This document shows, piece after piece, positions 43,918 through 52,166 of a DNA stretch of 64,000 nt. The stretch comes from Levilactobacillus lanxiensis (GTDB taxonomy: Bacteria; Bacillota; Bacilli; Lactobacillales; Lactobacillaceae): positions 62,001-126,000 of the forward strand of contig NZ_BOLN01000003.1 in NCBI RefSeq assembly GCF_016861655.1. The letters are read 5' to 3'. A model generated the notes under the pieces. The model searched no databases, was not told where the DNA came from, and saw only the letters and a list, made by a program, of their open reading frames with translations. Within the stretch, counting starts at the first letter, position 1. Each line of letters opens with the position of its first letter. A program made the position numbers and the translations under genes.

Positions 43918-44112
43918 GGTCTAAACTAGTGTAAGCCGCAGGGCGGGTGCAAATGGGCTAAGCCGTGGGAGTTGCCTTAGCGGTTTACCGCTTAGGCAAC
44001 TGCTATCTTTGAGACTCGGTTTATGAGGCTCAAAGTAAGTCTGGAGACCGCTCTTCGGCTCCAGACGTGCGCCCACAGCGTCACGGCCCATTTTCACCCG
44101 CCCGGAGGCGAT
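43918..44112 (-). repeat. Type A structured intergenic element (copy A4)
   Basis: The terminal arms GGGCGGGTGCAAATGGGC (43941-43958) and GCCCATTTTCACCCGCCC (44086-44103) pair over 18 bp with one mismatch. The third hairpin AGTTGCCT/AGGCAACT differs on both arms from AGTTACCT/AGGTAACT of A2. Confidence 0.85.
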
Positions 44113-44129
44113 GGTAACACACAAAGAGT

Positions 44130-46205
44130 TTAGTCTGCAGCTGAGCTTTCTTGCATGTAGAGCATCTGGTCCGTCGACACCTGCTGGTACATCTCTTCAG
44201 CCAGCGCAGGCGAAACTTCCTTAGCACTCCGACGTTGCCGAATATAAGTGTATTCATACTGGAAGGCCTGGATGAATAATTCGTTTTGCTGGTCGCTGAT
44301 TTCCTTGGAGGCGAAGCGCCGGTGCCGGGCATTGTAGTAGTTCCGCACGGCGTTGACTTCTGTTTGGTTGTCGACGCTGGAAATGTCCGTCAGGTAAGCG
44401 ATGACGTCGTTGTACACGTCCTGTTCAATCTTGAGGTAGTTTTCCCGCCGGCGCTCATCGGCCGCGGAATCGCGGCGGCGACGGAAGCGACGTGGTTGGC
44501 GTTCCTGTTTGATGCGTTCGGCGCGTAACCGTTCTTGTTCCGCCGTTTGCGGATGTTGTTTCAACCACTTTTCCTGTTGCGCAATTCGCTGTTCACGGTG
44601 GCGGCGACGGCTAAAGACATGGGTCAGACGGTGCCAGACGAAGCGAATCCACAGCGTGGAATTGACGAAGGGGTTGTTGTGACTCATTTGCGATTTCATC
44701 AGGAGAATCCGCACGTAACGGTTGGCAAATCCTTGGGAAATGGTGCCGTTGTCGGCGAGTGCTTGGACGGTGTTCACTTCAATCTGAGTCGCGTGATTGA
44801 GAATTTCACTCATTTTCTGTCGGTCGGGACGTTCCGTGGTTGCTTGGCTGTTTAGCGTTTCAATCACGGCCTGCGTGGCACTAGGGGTATCCGGATTTTC
44901 TTGCGCTAAGCGTTCCGTTGCGTAGGCCACCAAGGCTTTACGTTCACGCAGGGCCTCGGCTGGGTCGACGGCCACTTCCTTATTTGGCAGTAGCATTGGC
45001 ATGATGAAGGTGGGCACGAGCAAACTCAAAATGATGACGACGGCCGCAATGAAAATCATGGAGTTTCGGAACGGGAAGGCGTGGCCGTTTAACGTGAGTG
45101 GTAGCGAGAAGGCCATGGCTAACGTAATGGTTCCGTGCACACCAGAGAGGGCACCAATGAGGGCGTTGTGCCGGCGGTCCTTATTTTCCGAACGAATCAG
45201 GGCCCAGTCGAAACGAATCCACAGGTAACGTAGCGCCAGCATCACCACGTAGAGGATGACGGCCAGGAGCACGTAGGTGGGAATGGATTTGGTGCTGTCT
45301 CGTTGAATATTTACCCAGACGGTTGGCAGCGAAACGCCCAGCAGGACGAAGACGAAGCCGTTTAAAATGCTGGTGAGAATGTGCCAGGTAGAACGCGAAA
45401 CCAGTTGGAGCTGGGTACTGGATAGGCGCAGTTGGTCGGTCGATATACTGAACATCAAGCCGGCAGCGACGACCGCTAAGATACCGGATAAGCCAATGTG
45501 TTCAGCGGCTAAATAGATAACGAAGGGGACTAAAATGTCATATGGGACGATGACACTGGAGGAGTCCATCCCGCCGCGGACCAGGTAGACCCGCAGCCAG
45601 ACGGCAATCACCCCGAGAATCAAGCCAATCAGGAGTCCCCCGAAGAAGACGATAAGGAAATGTTTGATTCCACCACCCAGGGAGAATTTCCCAGTGGTAA
45701 AGGCGGTCAGGGCCAGGCTGAAGGCAACCAAGCCAGAAGCATCGTTGAACAGCGACTCCCGTTCCAACATGCCCATGACTCGCTCGGGTACGGCCATATT
45801 GGCGGTGATGGAACCCACAGCAACGGCATCCGTTGGCGTCACGATGGCGGCCAGCGCAAAGGCTAGTGCTAACGGCAGGGTACTGAGGACAGCGTGACTG
45901 AGGTAGCCTAGGAGGACGACGGTCAGGATGGCCAGTACCACGGCCATGGACATCACGGAGCCCATATTTTTCCGGAGCTCACCGGCGTTGGCATTGCGGC
46001 CGTCGTAGAACATTAACGGCGCAATAATCAGGAGCATGAAGACTTCAGGCTCGAGGATAAAATGATGATACAGAGGCACTAACGAGAGTAAGCCCCCCAC
46101 AAAGATTTGGTAGAATGCCTGCGGTATGGCCGGAAAATAAGGGTAGATCGTATTGGCCACAATCGTCGCAAGGACTAGAAGCAGGACGGCATAGAAGATT
46201 TCCAA
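44130..46205 (-). CDS. CPA1-type Na+/H+ antiporter with long cytoplasmic tail
   Basis: A 691-residue protein. About 12 membrane segments fill residues 1-410; the ion-binding acidic pair lies in the LFNDASGLV segment (about 152-160), typical of NhaP/NhaK-like antiporters. The remaining 280 residues are hydrophilic and very basic around residues 525-580 (RRRHREQR, RQPRRFRRRRDSAADERRR), probably a regulatory tail. It exchanges sodium or potassium for protons. The start is TTG 46205, with GGAGGGA about six bases upstream. Transcribed alone toward element A4. Confidence 0.9.
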   Translation of the reverse strand: MEIFYAVLLLVLATIVANTIYPYFPAIPQAFYQIFVGGLLSLVPLYHHFILEPEVFMLLIIAPLMFYDGRNANAGELRKNMGSVMSMAVVLAILTVVLLGYLSHAVLSTLPLALAFALAAIVTPTDAVAVGSITANMAVPERVMGMLERESLFNDASGLVAFSLALTAFTTGKFSLGGGIKHFLIVFFGGLLIGLILGVIAVWLRVYLVRGGMDSSSVIVPYDILVPFVIYLAAEHIGLSGILAVVAAGLMFSISTDQLRLSSTQLQLVSRSTWHILTSILNGFVFVLLGVSLPTVWVNIQRDSTKSIPTYVLLAVILYVVMLALRYLWIRFDWALIRSENKDRRHNALIGALSGVHGTITLAMAFSLPLTLNGHAFPFRNSMIFIAAVVIILSLLVPTFIMPMLLPNKEVAVDPAEALRERKALVAYATERLAQENPDTPSATQAVIETLNSQATTERPDRQKMSEILNHATQIEVNTVQALADNGTISQGFANRYVRILLMKSQMSHNNPFVNSTLWIRFVWHRLTHVFSRRRHREQRIAQQEKWLKQHPQTAEQERLRAERIKQERQPRRFRRRRDSAADERRRENYLKIEQDVYNDVIAYLTDISSVDNQTEVNAVRNYYNARHRRFASKEISDQQNELFIQAFQYEYTYIRQRRSAKEVSPALAEEMYQQVSTDQMLYMQESSAAD

Positions 46206-46474
46206 GTGAATCCCTCCAAATGAATAGAATCGTTGGTTCTTATTTTACGCCACTCGGTCCAGAAATAATGGAATAATTGTCTGGGAGTTTGGAAAAACTA
46301 ATGTTTAACCAATTTCCAGCGAATGGCTAGGCGGTCTAAAGCGATTAAATTGTGCAATATGAATAATAATGCTGATGAAATGAATATACATACAATTAGG
46401 CGAAAAAGATACGCCCGGTAGGTATGTTCGTAAAAGTCCGTAACCTATCGGTGGATAATTGGTTGACTTGCAAA
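46206..46474. other. AT-rich intergenic stretch
   Basis: Contains the antiporter promoter region on the minus strand; I see no gene. A GCGGTCTAAA stretch near 46331 also occurs beside the repeat elements near 43750 and may be a leftover flank. Confidence 0.35.
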
Positions 46475-46569
46475 ACTTTGTGCCCCCGTTACAGGCCGAT
46501 ATTTCGGGAATTCGCCCAGTTTATCACAAAGTAACGGGGGTGAACGGAAATGGTTGGGAATCCCAACCA
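46475..46569 (+). other. Overlapping inverted repeats upstream of the Spx paralogue
   Basis: ACTTTGTG (46475) pairs with CACAAAGT (46525-46532), and CCCCCGTTAC (46483) pairs with GTAACGGGGG (46531-46540). The order a-b-a'-b' gives either a pseudoknot or two exclusive folds, as a' and b' share two bases. TGGTTGGGAATCCCAACCA (46551-46569) is a perfect palindrome. It may be an operator or leader; the transcript start is unknown. Confidence 0.45.
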
Positions 46570-46616
46570 ACCCACTAAAAAATGTCGCCCCTTATTTAGA
46601 AAGTTTCCAAAAAAGG

Positions 46617-46644
46617 TTGATTATTCATTCAATTGTGGTAACAT
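46617..46644 (+). promoter_or_regulatory. Promoter of the Spx paralogue
   Basis: TTGATT (46617-46622), 16 bp, TAACAT (46639-46644), about 100 bases before the start codon. Confidence 0.45.
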
Positions 46645-46743
46645 ATAAGTTGGTTCTACTAGATAGTTCGATAAATTGTTTAGGTGAACTTTGTTATGTT
46701 GTCTGTTATCGTTACTCAATCCAACGATAAGGAAGTGCTGAAT

Positions 46744-47142
46744 ATGATTAATTTGTACATTGCACCAAGTAGCGCATCCAGTCGGAAAGCACGCGCTTGG
46801 CTTAAGGGACATGATATTGCTTTCAGTGAACGTAATATCAAGTCTAAGCCATTGAATGCTGCCGAAGTTAAACAGATTCTACGTTTAACTGAAAACGGAA
46901 GTGAAGACATTATCTCCACGCGATCCAACGTGTTTAAGGAACTGCACGTTGATTTGGACAGTTTATCAGTTAGCCAATTAGTTGATCTCGTTGTGAAGTA
47001 CCCCGATTTGATCAAGCGCCCCATCATCTTTGATGACAAGCGGCTTGAAGTGGGTTACAACGAAGAAGAGATTCGGCGGTTCTTGCCACGGGATGTTCGG
47101 ACCGCAGAACTCCATCACTTGGAATCACAATTAAGCTCATAG
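46744..47142 (+). CDS. spx: Spx/MgsR family regulator lacking both redox cysteines
   Basis: A 132-residue protein of the ArsC/Spx family, which binds the alpha C-terminal domain of RNA polymerase. The body (RKARAWLKGHDIAFSERNI; FLPRDVR near the end) fits Spx. The redox switch CXXC at residues 10-13 reads SASS, with Ser at 10 and 13 in place of both cysteines, so it cannot form the disulfide that activates Spx under oxidative stress. AAGGAAG lies nine bases before ATG 46744; an in-frame ATG at 46696 lacks a ribosome site. It may be a constitutively reduced-like form. Confidence 0.9.
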   Translation: MINLYIAPSSASSRKARAWLKGHDIAFSERNIKSKPLNAAEVKQILRLTENGSEDIISTRSNVFKELHVDLDSLSVSQLVDLVVKYPDLIKRPIIFDDKRLEVGYNEEEIRRFLPRDVRTAELHHLESQLSS

Positions 47143-47148
47143 AATGGA

Positions 47149-47184
47149 TCGATCAGTTCTCGGGGGAGTGCTGGTCGGTTTTTT
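47149..47184 (+). terminator. Terminator of the Spx paralogue
   Basis: CGATCAG and CTGgTCG stem, followed by GTTTTTTATT. Confidence 0.75.
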
Positions 47185-47257
47185 ATTGAAATGATTATAA
47201 ACCACGTTCCGTTGGTCGAGTCTCAAGGCCGGCGAAAAAATGTGGGACGAAAAGAAA

Positions 47258-47303
47258 AGCTGACTCGGAAATCCTTGCGATTTCTTGGTCAGCTTTTTTG
47301 TCG
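47258..47303. terminator. Bidirectional terminator, mainly for the ATP-cone gene
   Basis: AAAAGCTGAC..GGAAAT-ccttgcg-ATTTC..GTCAGCTTTTTT, with A- and T-runs on both sides. Confidence 0.75.
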
Positions 47304-47309
47304 TTGAAA

Positions 47310-47594
47310 TTAGTGACTCGCTTTTAAATAGCTTTGGGCCATATGTGCGTATCCCAGTTGTTCCAAGGTTTCCACGATGGTAGCGGTAATGGTTCCGGTG
47401 GCCACCACGTCAAAACCAGCCAATTGGGCGACGATTAAGCTCTCTACCCGGTGCACAACGGTTGGGTCGTTGGTCAGGCTAGTGAGGGCTGTATGGATCT
47501 TTTTGGAATTGAACGGAGCGTGTTTACCGTCCGGGGTTTCCACGGTAAGACCGCTTGGGTCCATCGTCGTTTGTGATCTTCTGATAACGTCCAT
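47310..47594 (-). CDS. Stand-alone ATP-cone domain protein
   Basis: A 94-residue protein made of little more than one ATP-cone: the start VETPDGKHAPFNSKKIHTAL (residues 18-37) matches the domain that senses ATP or dATP in class I and III ribonucleotide reductases and in NrdR. No reductase or zinc finger is attached. It might regulate nucleotide metabolism in trans, as inference. AGGAGGG lies before ATG 47594; the longer frame to 47624 is unlikely. Confidence 0.8.
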   Translation of the reverse strand: MDVIRRSQTTMDPSGLTVETPDGKHAPFNSKKIHTALTSLTNDPTVVHRVESLIVAQLAGFDVVATGTITATIVETLEQLGYAHMAQSYLKASH

Positions 47595-47775
47595 CGTCTC
47601 TTGCCCTCCTAGGTTTGCTGGCACTTCAGGTGGTCGGTTATCACCAACTTGAAAAATGCCCGTACACCCATCTTACGATGAATCCAGCAAAAAAACAACT
47701 AGATATGGGGGTAAAAATTCGCTTAATTCTACATATGGTAGTAAAACCACAGAGCGTGGTCAGCCGTTTTTTCCG
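47595..47775. other. Short intergenic stretch
   Basis: Holds the promoter region of the ATP-cone gene and the 3' end of the reductase unit; ATATGGTAGTAAAA and ATATGGGGGTAAAA at 47703 and 47733 form a diverged direct repeat. Confidence 0.35.
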
Positions 47776-48705
47776 TTAGATGCCTTTAAGGGTTTCCTGG
47801 GCGTGAATCGCTTGGGCCAGGATGGCGTTTGTCGGTGCCGGCACGTTGAGTTGGGCGCCTAATTTAGCGACGTAGCCGTTGAGAAAATCAATTTCGGTTG
47901 GCCGCCGATTGGCCATGTCTTGATGCATGGACGGGTAGTGCCCGCCATTGGTTTCCGGTGAAAATTGGGCGGCAATCAGGTCCGTTACGTCCGCGGCACT
48001 GAACTGAATTTTAGCCGCGTCGGCCACGGCTTGAAATTCGTTGAGCACGGCATCGTTTAGCGTCCGCCAGTTTGGCAGTGTACCAAACTCGCCGATATTG
48101 CAGTCGAACAGGGTGCAGTAGGTGTTGAGCACGCTGTTCAGACCGGCCTTTTTCCAGATGGCGGCCATGACGTTGGCGGCTTCACTGGCATGCAGGCCAG
48201 CACCGTTCAACGTGTCCAGGACGGCTGGCAAATTTGGAAAGGCGTCCGGCACGACGGCCTGCAGAGAAATACTCCCGGTCCCCGTCACCTTGATGTGGCC
48301 GGGACCCGTCATGCCAGAGGACCAAACCGTTGTGCCGACCACGATTTGGGCCTTGGGCACGTGCCGTTCAATGGTTTCGACGTTGCCGATTCCGTTAGCC
48401 AGCGTCAACACGGCCGGCTGATTGCTGAGAACATCGCCGAGATCTTGCAGCATCTGGTCCATCTGCATGGCCTTGGTAAACAGAATCACGAGGTCAAAGT
48501 GGTCAGTTACGTCCTGTGGTGCCATGGCCGTCATGGGATAGACGTGGTCAGTCCCGTCATCGGTGGTCACAATCAGCCCGTCGCGGTTAATCGCCGCCAC
48601 GTGGTCGGCCCAGTTATCAATCAGGGTCACTTGGTTACCGGCGGCCTGTAGCTTCACGCCAAACCGACTACCCATCGCCCCAGCACCGGCAATCGCAATT
48701 TTCAT
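47776..48705 (-). CDS. panE: 2-dehydropantoate 2-reductase (ketopantoate reductase family)
   Basis: A 309-residue NADPH-dependent enzyme of pantoate, hence pantothenate and CoA, synthesis. The N-terminal Rossmann motif GAGAMGSRFG (residues 7-16), the catalytic-lysine region (WKKAGLNSVLN, about 187-197) and the C-terminal helix domain with HYPSMHQDMANRRPTEIDFLNG, split as HYPSMHQDM and RRPTEIDFLNG, are typical. Some family members reduce other 2-keto acids, so the substrate is not certain. AGGAG lies upstream of ATG 48705. Confidence 0.9.
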   Translation of the reverse strand: MKIAIAGAGAMGSRFGVKLQAAGNQVTLIDNWADHVAAINRDGLIVTTDDGTDHVYPMTAMAPQDVTDHFDLVILFTKAMQMDQMLQDLGDVLSNQPAVLTLANGIGNVETIERHVPKAQIVVGTTVWSSGMTGPGHIKVTGTGSISLQAVVPDAFPNLPAVLDTLNGAGLHASEAANVMAAIWKKAGLNSVLNTYCTLFDCNIGEFGTLPNWRTLNDAVLNEFQAVADAAKIQFSAADVTDLIAAQFSPETNGGHYPSMHQDMANRRPTEIDFLNGYVAKLGAQLNVPAPTNAILAQAIHAQETLKGI

Positions 48706-49040
48706 GGAAAACACGCTCCTTGGTTATCAGTAAATTTATGTTGGAACCACTGGCAATTAAGTTAACCAATCAATGTGGCACCAACATATAATGGATAACT
48801 TTAGTTTAGCAGTTTTCCGAGGTTTTGTGGTGTGAAGGAGACGCTGGGGAAGAAAGAGGGGACGGTGTGTGGGGAGCTGGCGGTTTTGAAGATAAGGGAA
48901 TTTAGAGATGTTAATTTCAGCGGTTGTTGGGGGTCAAATCGGTCTTGGTTCCAGAAATAGTAGAACTCAGTCAGCTCAGACGTCAGTGATTAAAGGCAGA
49001 GTGCAAAAAGGCTGTCAATTCAAACTATCGTTGCGGGTCA
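48706..49040. other. Intergenic stretch before element B8
   Basis: It holds the divergent start of panE. I see no gene; the purine-rich run at 48835-48900 is unremarkable. Confidence 0.4.
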
Positions 49041-49044
49041 AACC

Positions 49045-49325
49045 AGTGTAAGCCGCAAGGATGGTGAAAATGAGCCAGCGTGGCCAGTGTGAGTGACCAG
49101 AGGCGGATCAAAGTGCCCAGCTGTGTTGGTGGTCTTGGCTGGCGTTTTGTGCCAGCCTAGCCCACGGGACGATCTTTGAGACCGGTTTTCAGGCTCAAAG
49201 TCGAGGTGGAAGCCCGGTCTTCAGGCTGGAACCGACCCCATAGCAGGGCACTTTGAATCCGCCGTCGGGAACGACAGGACAGGCCCACAGCGTCACGGCC
49301 CATTTTCACCATCCCGGAGGCGAGG
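49045..49325 (-). repeat. Chimeric element (copy B8): type A ends, type B interior
   Basis: The ends GGATGGTGAAAATG (49059-49072) and CATTTTCACCATCC (49301-49314) pair perfectly and carry the type A-like GGCCCACAGCGTCACGG segment. The interior from GTGACCAGAGGCGG to CGCCGTCGGGAACG is type B. Confidence 0.85.
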
Positions 49326-49467
49326 ACAACGAAAGTTTAACGGCAACAGAAGTTTTACCCGCAAACGAGTAGATTGGTAATTGACATCCGCCGGGCACTA
49401 GGCTAACATGAAAATCAATCATTAAATGAGAAAATAATGAGAAAATTTATAATTAGGAGCGATGCGT

Positions 49468-51438
49468 ATGCCAAAAGGTGTCAGTGCACAAGATCTTTTC
49501 AAATTAAAATCGGTGGCTCAGCCGTTAGCCGCTGCCGGCCAAGTCTTTTTCGTTGAAAATAGTATTGATGAGGCTGCCAATGATTATCGCGCGCAGCTCA
49601 AGCGTGTTGACGCCGCTGGTCATACTCAGACGGTCGGGTCCAATGGCAAGCTCAACGTGCAGCCGGCAGTCGCTGGTGCGCAGCTCTTTTACGCGGCAAC
49701 AGTTGGTGACGCGAAGGCCCAACTTTTCCAAGTAGCTTTAGCGGGTGGCGAGGCCAAGTTGGTCACCACGACCACACCTGATGAGGCCGTGAATACGGTT
49801 ATCGCGTCAGCGGATGGCACTAGTGTCTTCTTTAAAACAACAGAAACGGCTGAACAGCCCAAGTTACCAAGTCCCCAAGCCTTCCCGCAAACGCGGCACG
49901 TGGACAAGCTCATCAACAAGGCCGATGGCTATGGCTGGTTGCCACTAGATGTGACCTACCGCTTACGCCGACTGGAAGTCGCCACCGGTGAAGTGACTGA
50001 AGTTTGCCAACAAGGCTTCGATTTTAGTTTGACCTCCGTCAGCGATGATGGCCGCTACGTCACGGTTTTACAGGACGATGATCCCGCCGACGAACGGAAT
50101 TTTGCGCATGGTGCCTATAGTTTGGATACCCAGACCGGCGCAACGGTTGACTTGACCGCTAGTCTCGCCCACGGGCATTTTGAGGACGCCACGTTCGCGC
50201 CCGATGGGGTTCACGTGGCCTTGATCGGTGACGATGGCCAGGCTGGCCGGCATACCGTGGCGACCCTGTACCTGGGCAATCGTGAAACCGGTGAATTAAC
50301 CGACGTGACGCCGGACTTACAAGCCGACCTGGCGCCTGAATTTGCCGGCGACTTCGTCCAACAGGCTGGCGGTAAATTGGTTCGTTGGCTCAGTGCCGAC
50401 CAGTTTGTCTTCGCCGCTTGCTTCCACGCCCACAGTCAACTCTACGTGGGGGATGCCAATGGCGTGAAATTGGTGGATGACACCGCGCGTCAGATTGTGG
50501 ACTTCACCGTGGTCGATGAACAGACCGTTGCGTTGGCCGTGTCCTACCAAGACAAGCCGAGTGAATTGGTGACGTTAAACGTGGCGACCGGTCAAGAGAC
50601 CGTCAATTACGATCCCAACGCCGCTTACGAAGATACGCATGAATTTGCCCATCCACAGCACTTTGACTTCGAATCCGAAGATGGTCAAGCGCTAGAAGGC
50701 TGGTATTTACCAGCGCAAACGACGGCGCCTAAGGAACCCGTCCTGTTGTACGTTCATGGGGGGCCGCACGCCAACTATGGCGAGACCTTCTTTTATGAAT
50801 TTCAAGTGCACGCCAGTCGTGGCTTCGGTGTGGTCTTCTTCAATCCCCGCGGATCAACCAGTTACGGGCAGGCGTTTGAAAGCAACGTGAATGGCCACTA
50901 CGGCGAGGATGATTTCAACGATGTGATGACCGGCCTCGACGTGGCACTCGAGAAGTTTCCGCAATTAGATGCCGACCGACAATACATTGCCGGCGGTTCC
51001 TATGGGGGTTTCATGACGACCTGGGCTGTGGGGCATACCAAGCGCTTCGCCGCCGCGGTTTCCCAACGGGCCGTCACCAACTGGATCAGCTTATTTGGGA
51101 CCAGTGATATCGGTTTTTACTTTAACCCAGAAGAACTGGACGTCGACCTCTTTGCTGAGGGCGGGGCGGAATCTTACTGGAAACAGTCGCCGCTGGCCTA
51201 CGCGCAAAACGTCACGACGCCAATTCGCTTGCTCCACGGAGAGTGGGATATGCGGTGCCCAATCAGCCAATCGGAAGAATTCTTCACCGCGGTCAAACGC
51301 AATGGGGTCGACGCCGACATGGTCCGCTACCCACAAAGCTTCCACGGCATCTCCCGTGGTGGCCTGCCAAACTTACGGGTCCAACGGCTGGACGACATGA
51401 CCGAATGGTTCACCGCGCATCCATCCGTTCAAAAATAA
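49468..51438 (+). CDS. S9 family prolyl oligopeptidase-type peptidase
   Basis: A 656-residue cytoplasmic serine peptidase. The N-terminal part (about 1-390) is a beta-propeller; the C-terminal alpha/beta-hydrolase domain has the nucleophile AGGSYGGFMTTW (Ser near residue 511), Asp in LHGEWDMRCP and His in SFHGISRGG. This is the acylaminoacyl-peptidase/dipeptidyl group (S9C). AGGAG is nine bases before ATG 49468; the ATG six bases upstream is too close to it. It probably trims peptides after Opp uptake. Confidence 0.93.
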   Translation: MPKGVSAQDLFKLKSVAQPLAAAGQVFFVENSIDEAANDYRAQLKRVDAAGHTQTVGSNGKLNVQPAVAGAQLFYAATVGDAKAQLFQVALAGGEAKLVTTTTPDEAVNTVIASADGTSVFFKTTETAEQPKLPSPQAFPQTRHVDKLINKADGYGWLPLDVTYRLRRLEVATGEVTEVCQQGFDFSLTSVSDDGRYVTVLQDDDPADERNFAHGAYSLDTQTGATVDLTASLAHGHFEDATFAPDGVHVALIGDDGQAGRHTVATLYLGNRETGELTDVTPDLQADLAPEFAGDFVQQAGGKLVRWLSADQFVFAACFHAHSQLYVGDANGVKLVDDTARQIVDFTVVDEQTVALAVSYQDKPSELVTLNVATGQETVNYDPNAAYEDTHEFAHPQHFDFESEDGQALEGWYLPAQTTAPKEPVLLYVHGGPHANYGETFFYEFQVHASRGFGVVFFNPRGSTSYGQAFESNVNGHYGEDDFNDVMTGLDVALEKFPQLDADRQYIAGGSYGGFMTTWAVGHTKRFAAAVSQRAVTNWISLFGTSDIGFYFNPEELDVDLFAEGGAESYWKQSPLAYAQNVTTPIRLLHGEWDMRCPISQSEEFFTAVKRNGVDADMVRYPQSFHGISRGGLPNLRVQRLDDMTEWFTAHPSVQK

Positions 51439-51444
51439 GCGGGA

Positions 51445-51640
51445 TTGCGGATGATTGGTCACCTGCGGCTTCCAGGGTTCCACCTGCTGTGGGGCCGGTT
51501 CCAGCCGAAGGGCGGGCTTCCACCTCGCTTGGAAGCCACGAAAAGCGCGTGTCTCCCAAGTCGTCCCATGCTGTAAACGACCAAAGAACAGTCGTTAACA
51601 CCATCGACACAGCTGGCTCCACCCTGGTTTCCTCCGGTTA
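51445..51640 (+). repeat. Diverged type B element (copy B9)
   Basis: It keeps CTGCTGTGGGGCCGGTTCCAGCC, given as GCTGTGGGGCCGGTTCCAG, and the GCGGGCTTCCACCTCGC block. CAGGGTTCCACC pairs loosely with a TCCACCCTGG end. The terminal CTGGTGAAAA arms are lost. Confidence 0.6.
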
Positions 51641-51674
51641 AGATTGATTGTTATTTAGATAATTATTTGTTCAG

Positions 51675-51713
51675 AAAGGCGTCACCACGGATTCGTCTGT
51701 GGTGGCGCCTTTT
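51675..51713 (+). terminator. Terminator of the S9 peptidase unit
   Basis: AAAGGCGtCACCAC pairs with GTGGTGGCGCCTTTT. Confidence 0.85.
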
Positions 51714-51784
51714 AAAGTACGATGATTCACTGTGATGGTAGTCAGTCGAATTAAGCAGCCAATCGATGTCTACGAGCCAGACGG

Positions 51785-52060
51785 GTGTTCAGCCGCCAGA
51801 CTAGTGAAAATAATTTCGCAAGAGTTAGTGACCAGAGGTGGGTCAAAGTGACCAGCTGTGTCGACGGTCTTGACTGAGTGGACTGCTCAGTCTAGAGCGT
51901 GGACCGACCTTGGAGACTCGCGAACTTTAGCGAGGCTTCAAGGCGAGGCGGAAGACCGCTCCTTAGGCTGGAGCCGGGTCCCACAGCAGGGCACTTTGAA
52001 CCCACCGCCGGGAACGGAATCCAGCGAACATTTTCACCAATCCAGCAGGGCTGACAACCC
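51785..52060 (-). repeat. Type B structured intergenic element (copy B10)
   Basis: GGTGGGTCAAAGTG pairs with CACTTTGAACCCACC. The ends AGACTAGTGAAAATAA and ATTTTCACCAATCC are only partly complementary. It lies upstream of the flippase gene. Confidence 0.75.
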
Positions 52061-52166
52061 AGTTTGGCCCGTACCAGGTGGATTGGTTATGTACAGCCGG
52101 GGATGAGAGGCGTATCCTAGCAGGTGATGCTTTTTTCTTAGAATTGAATTGGTGAGTGCACTATAT

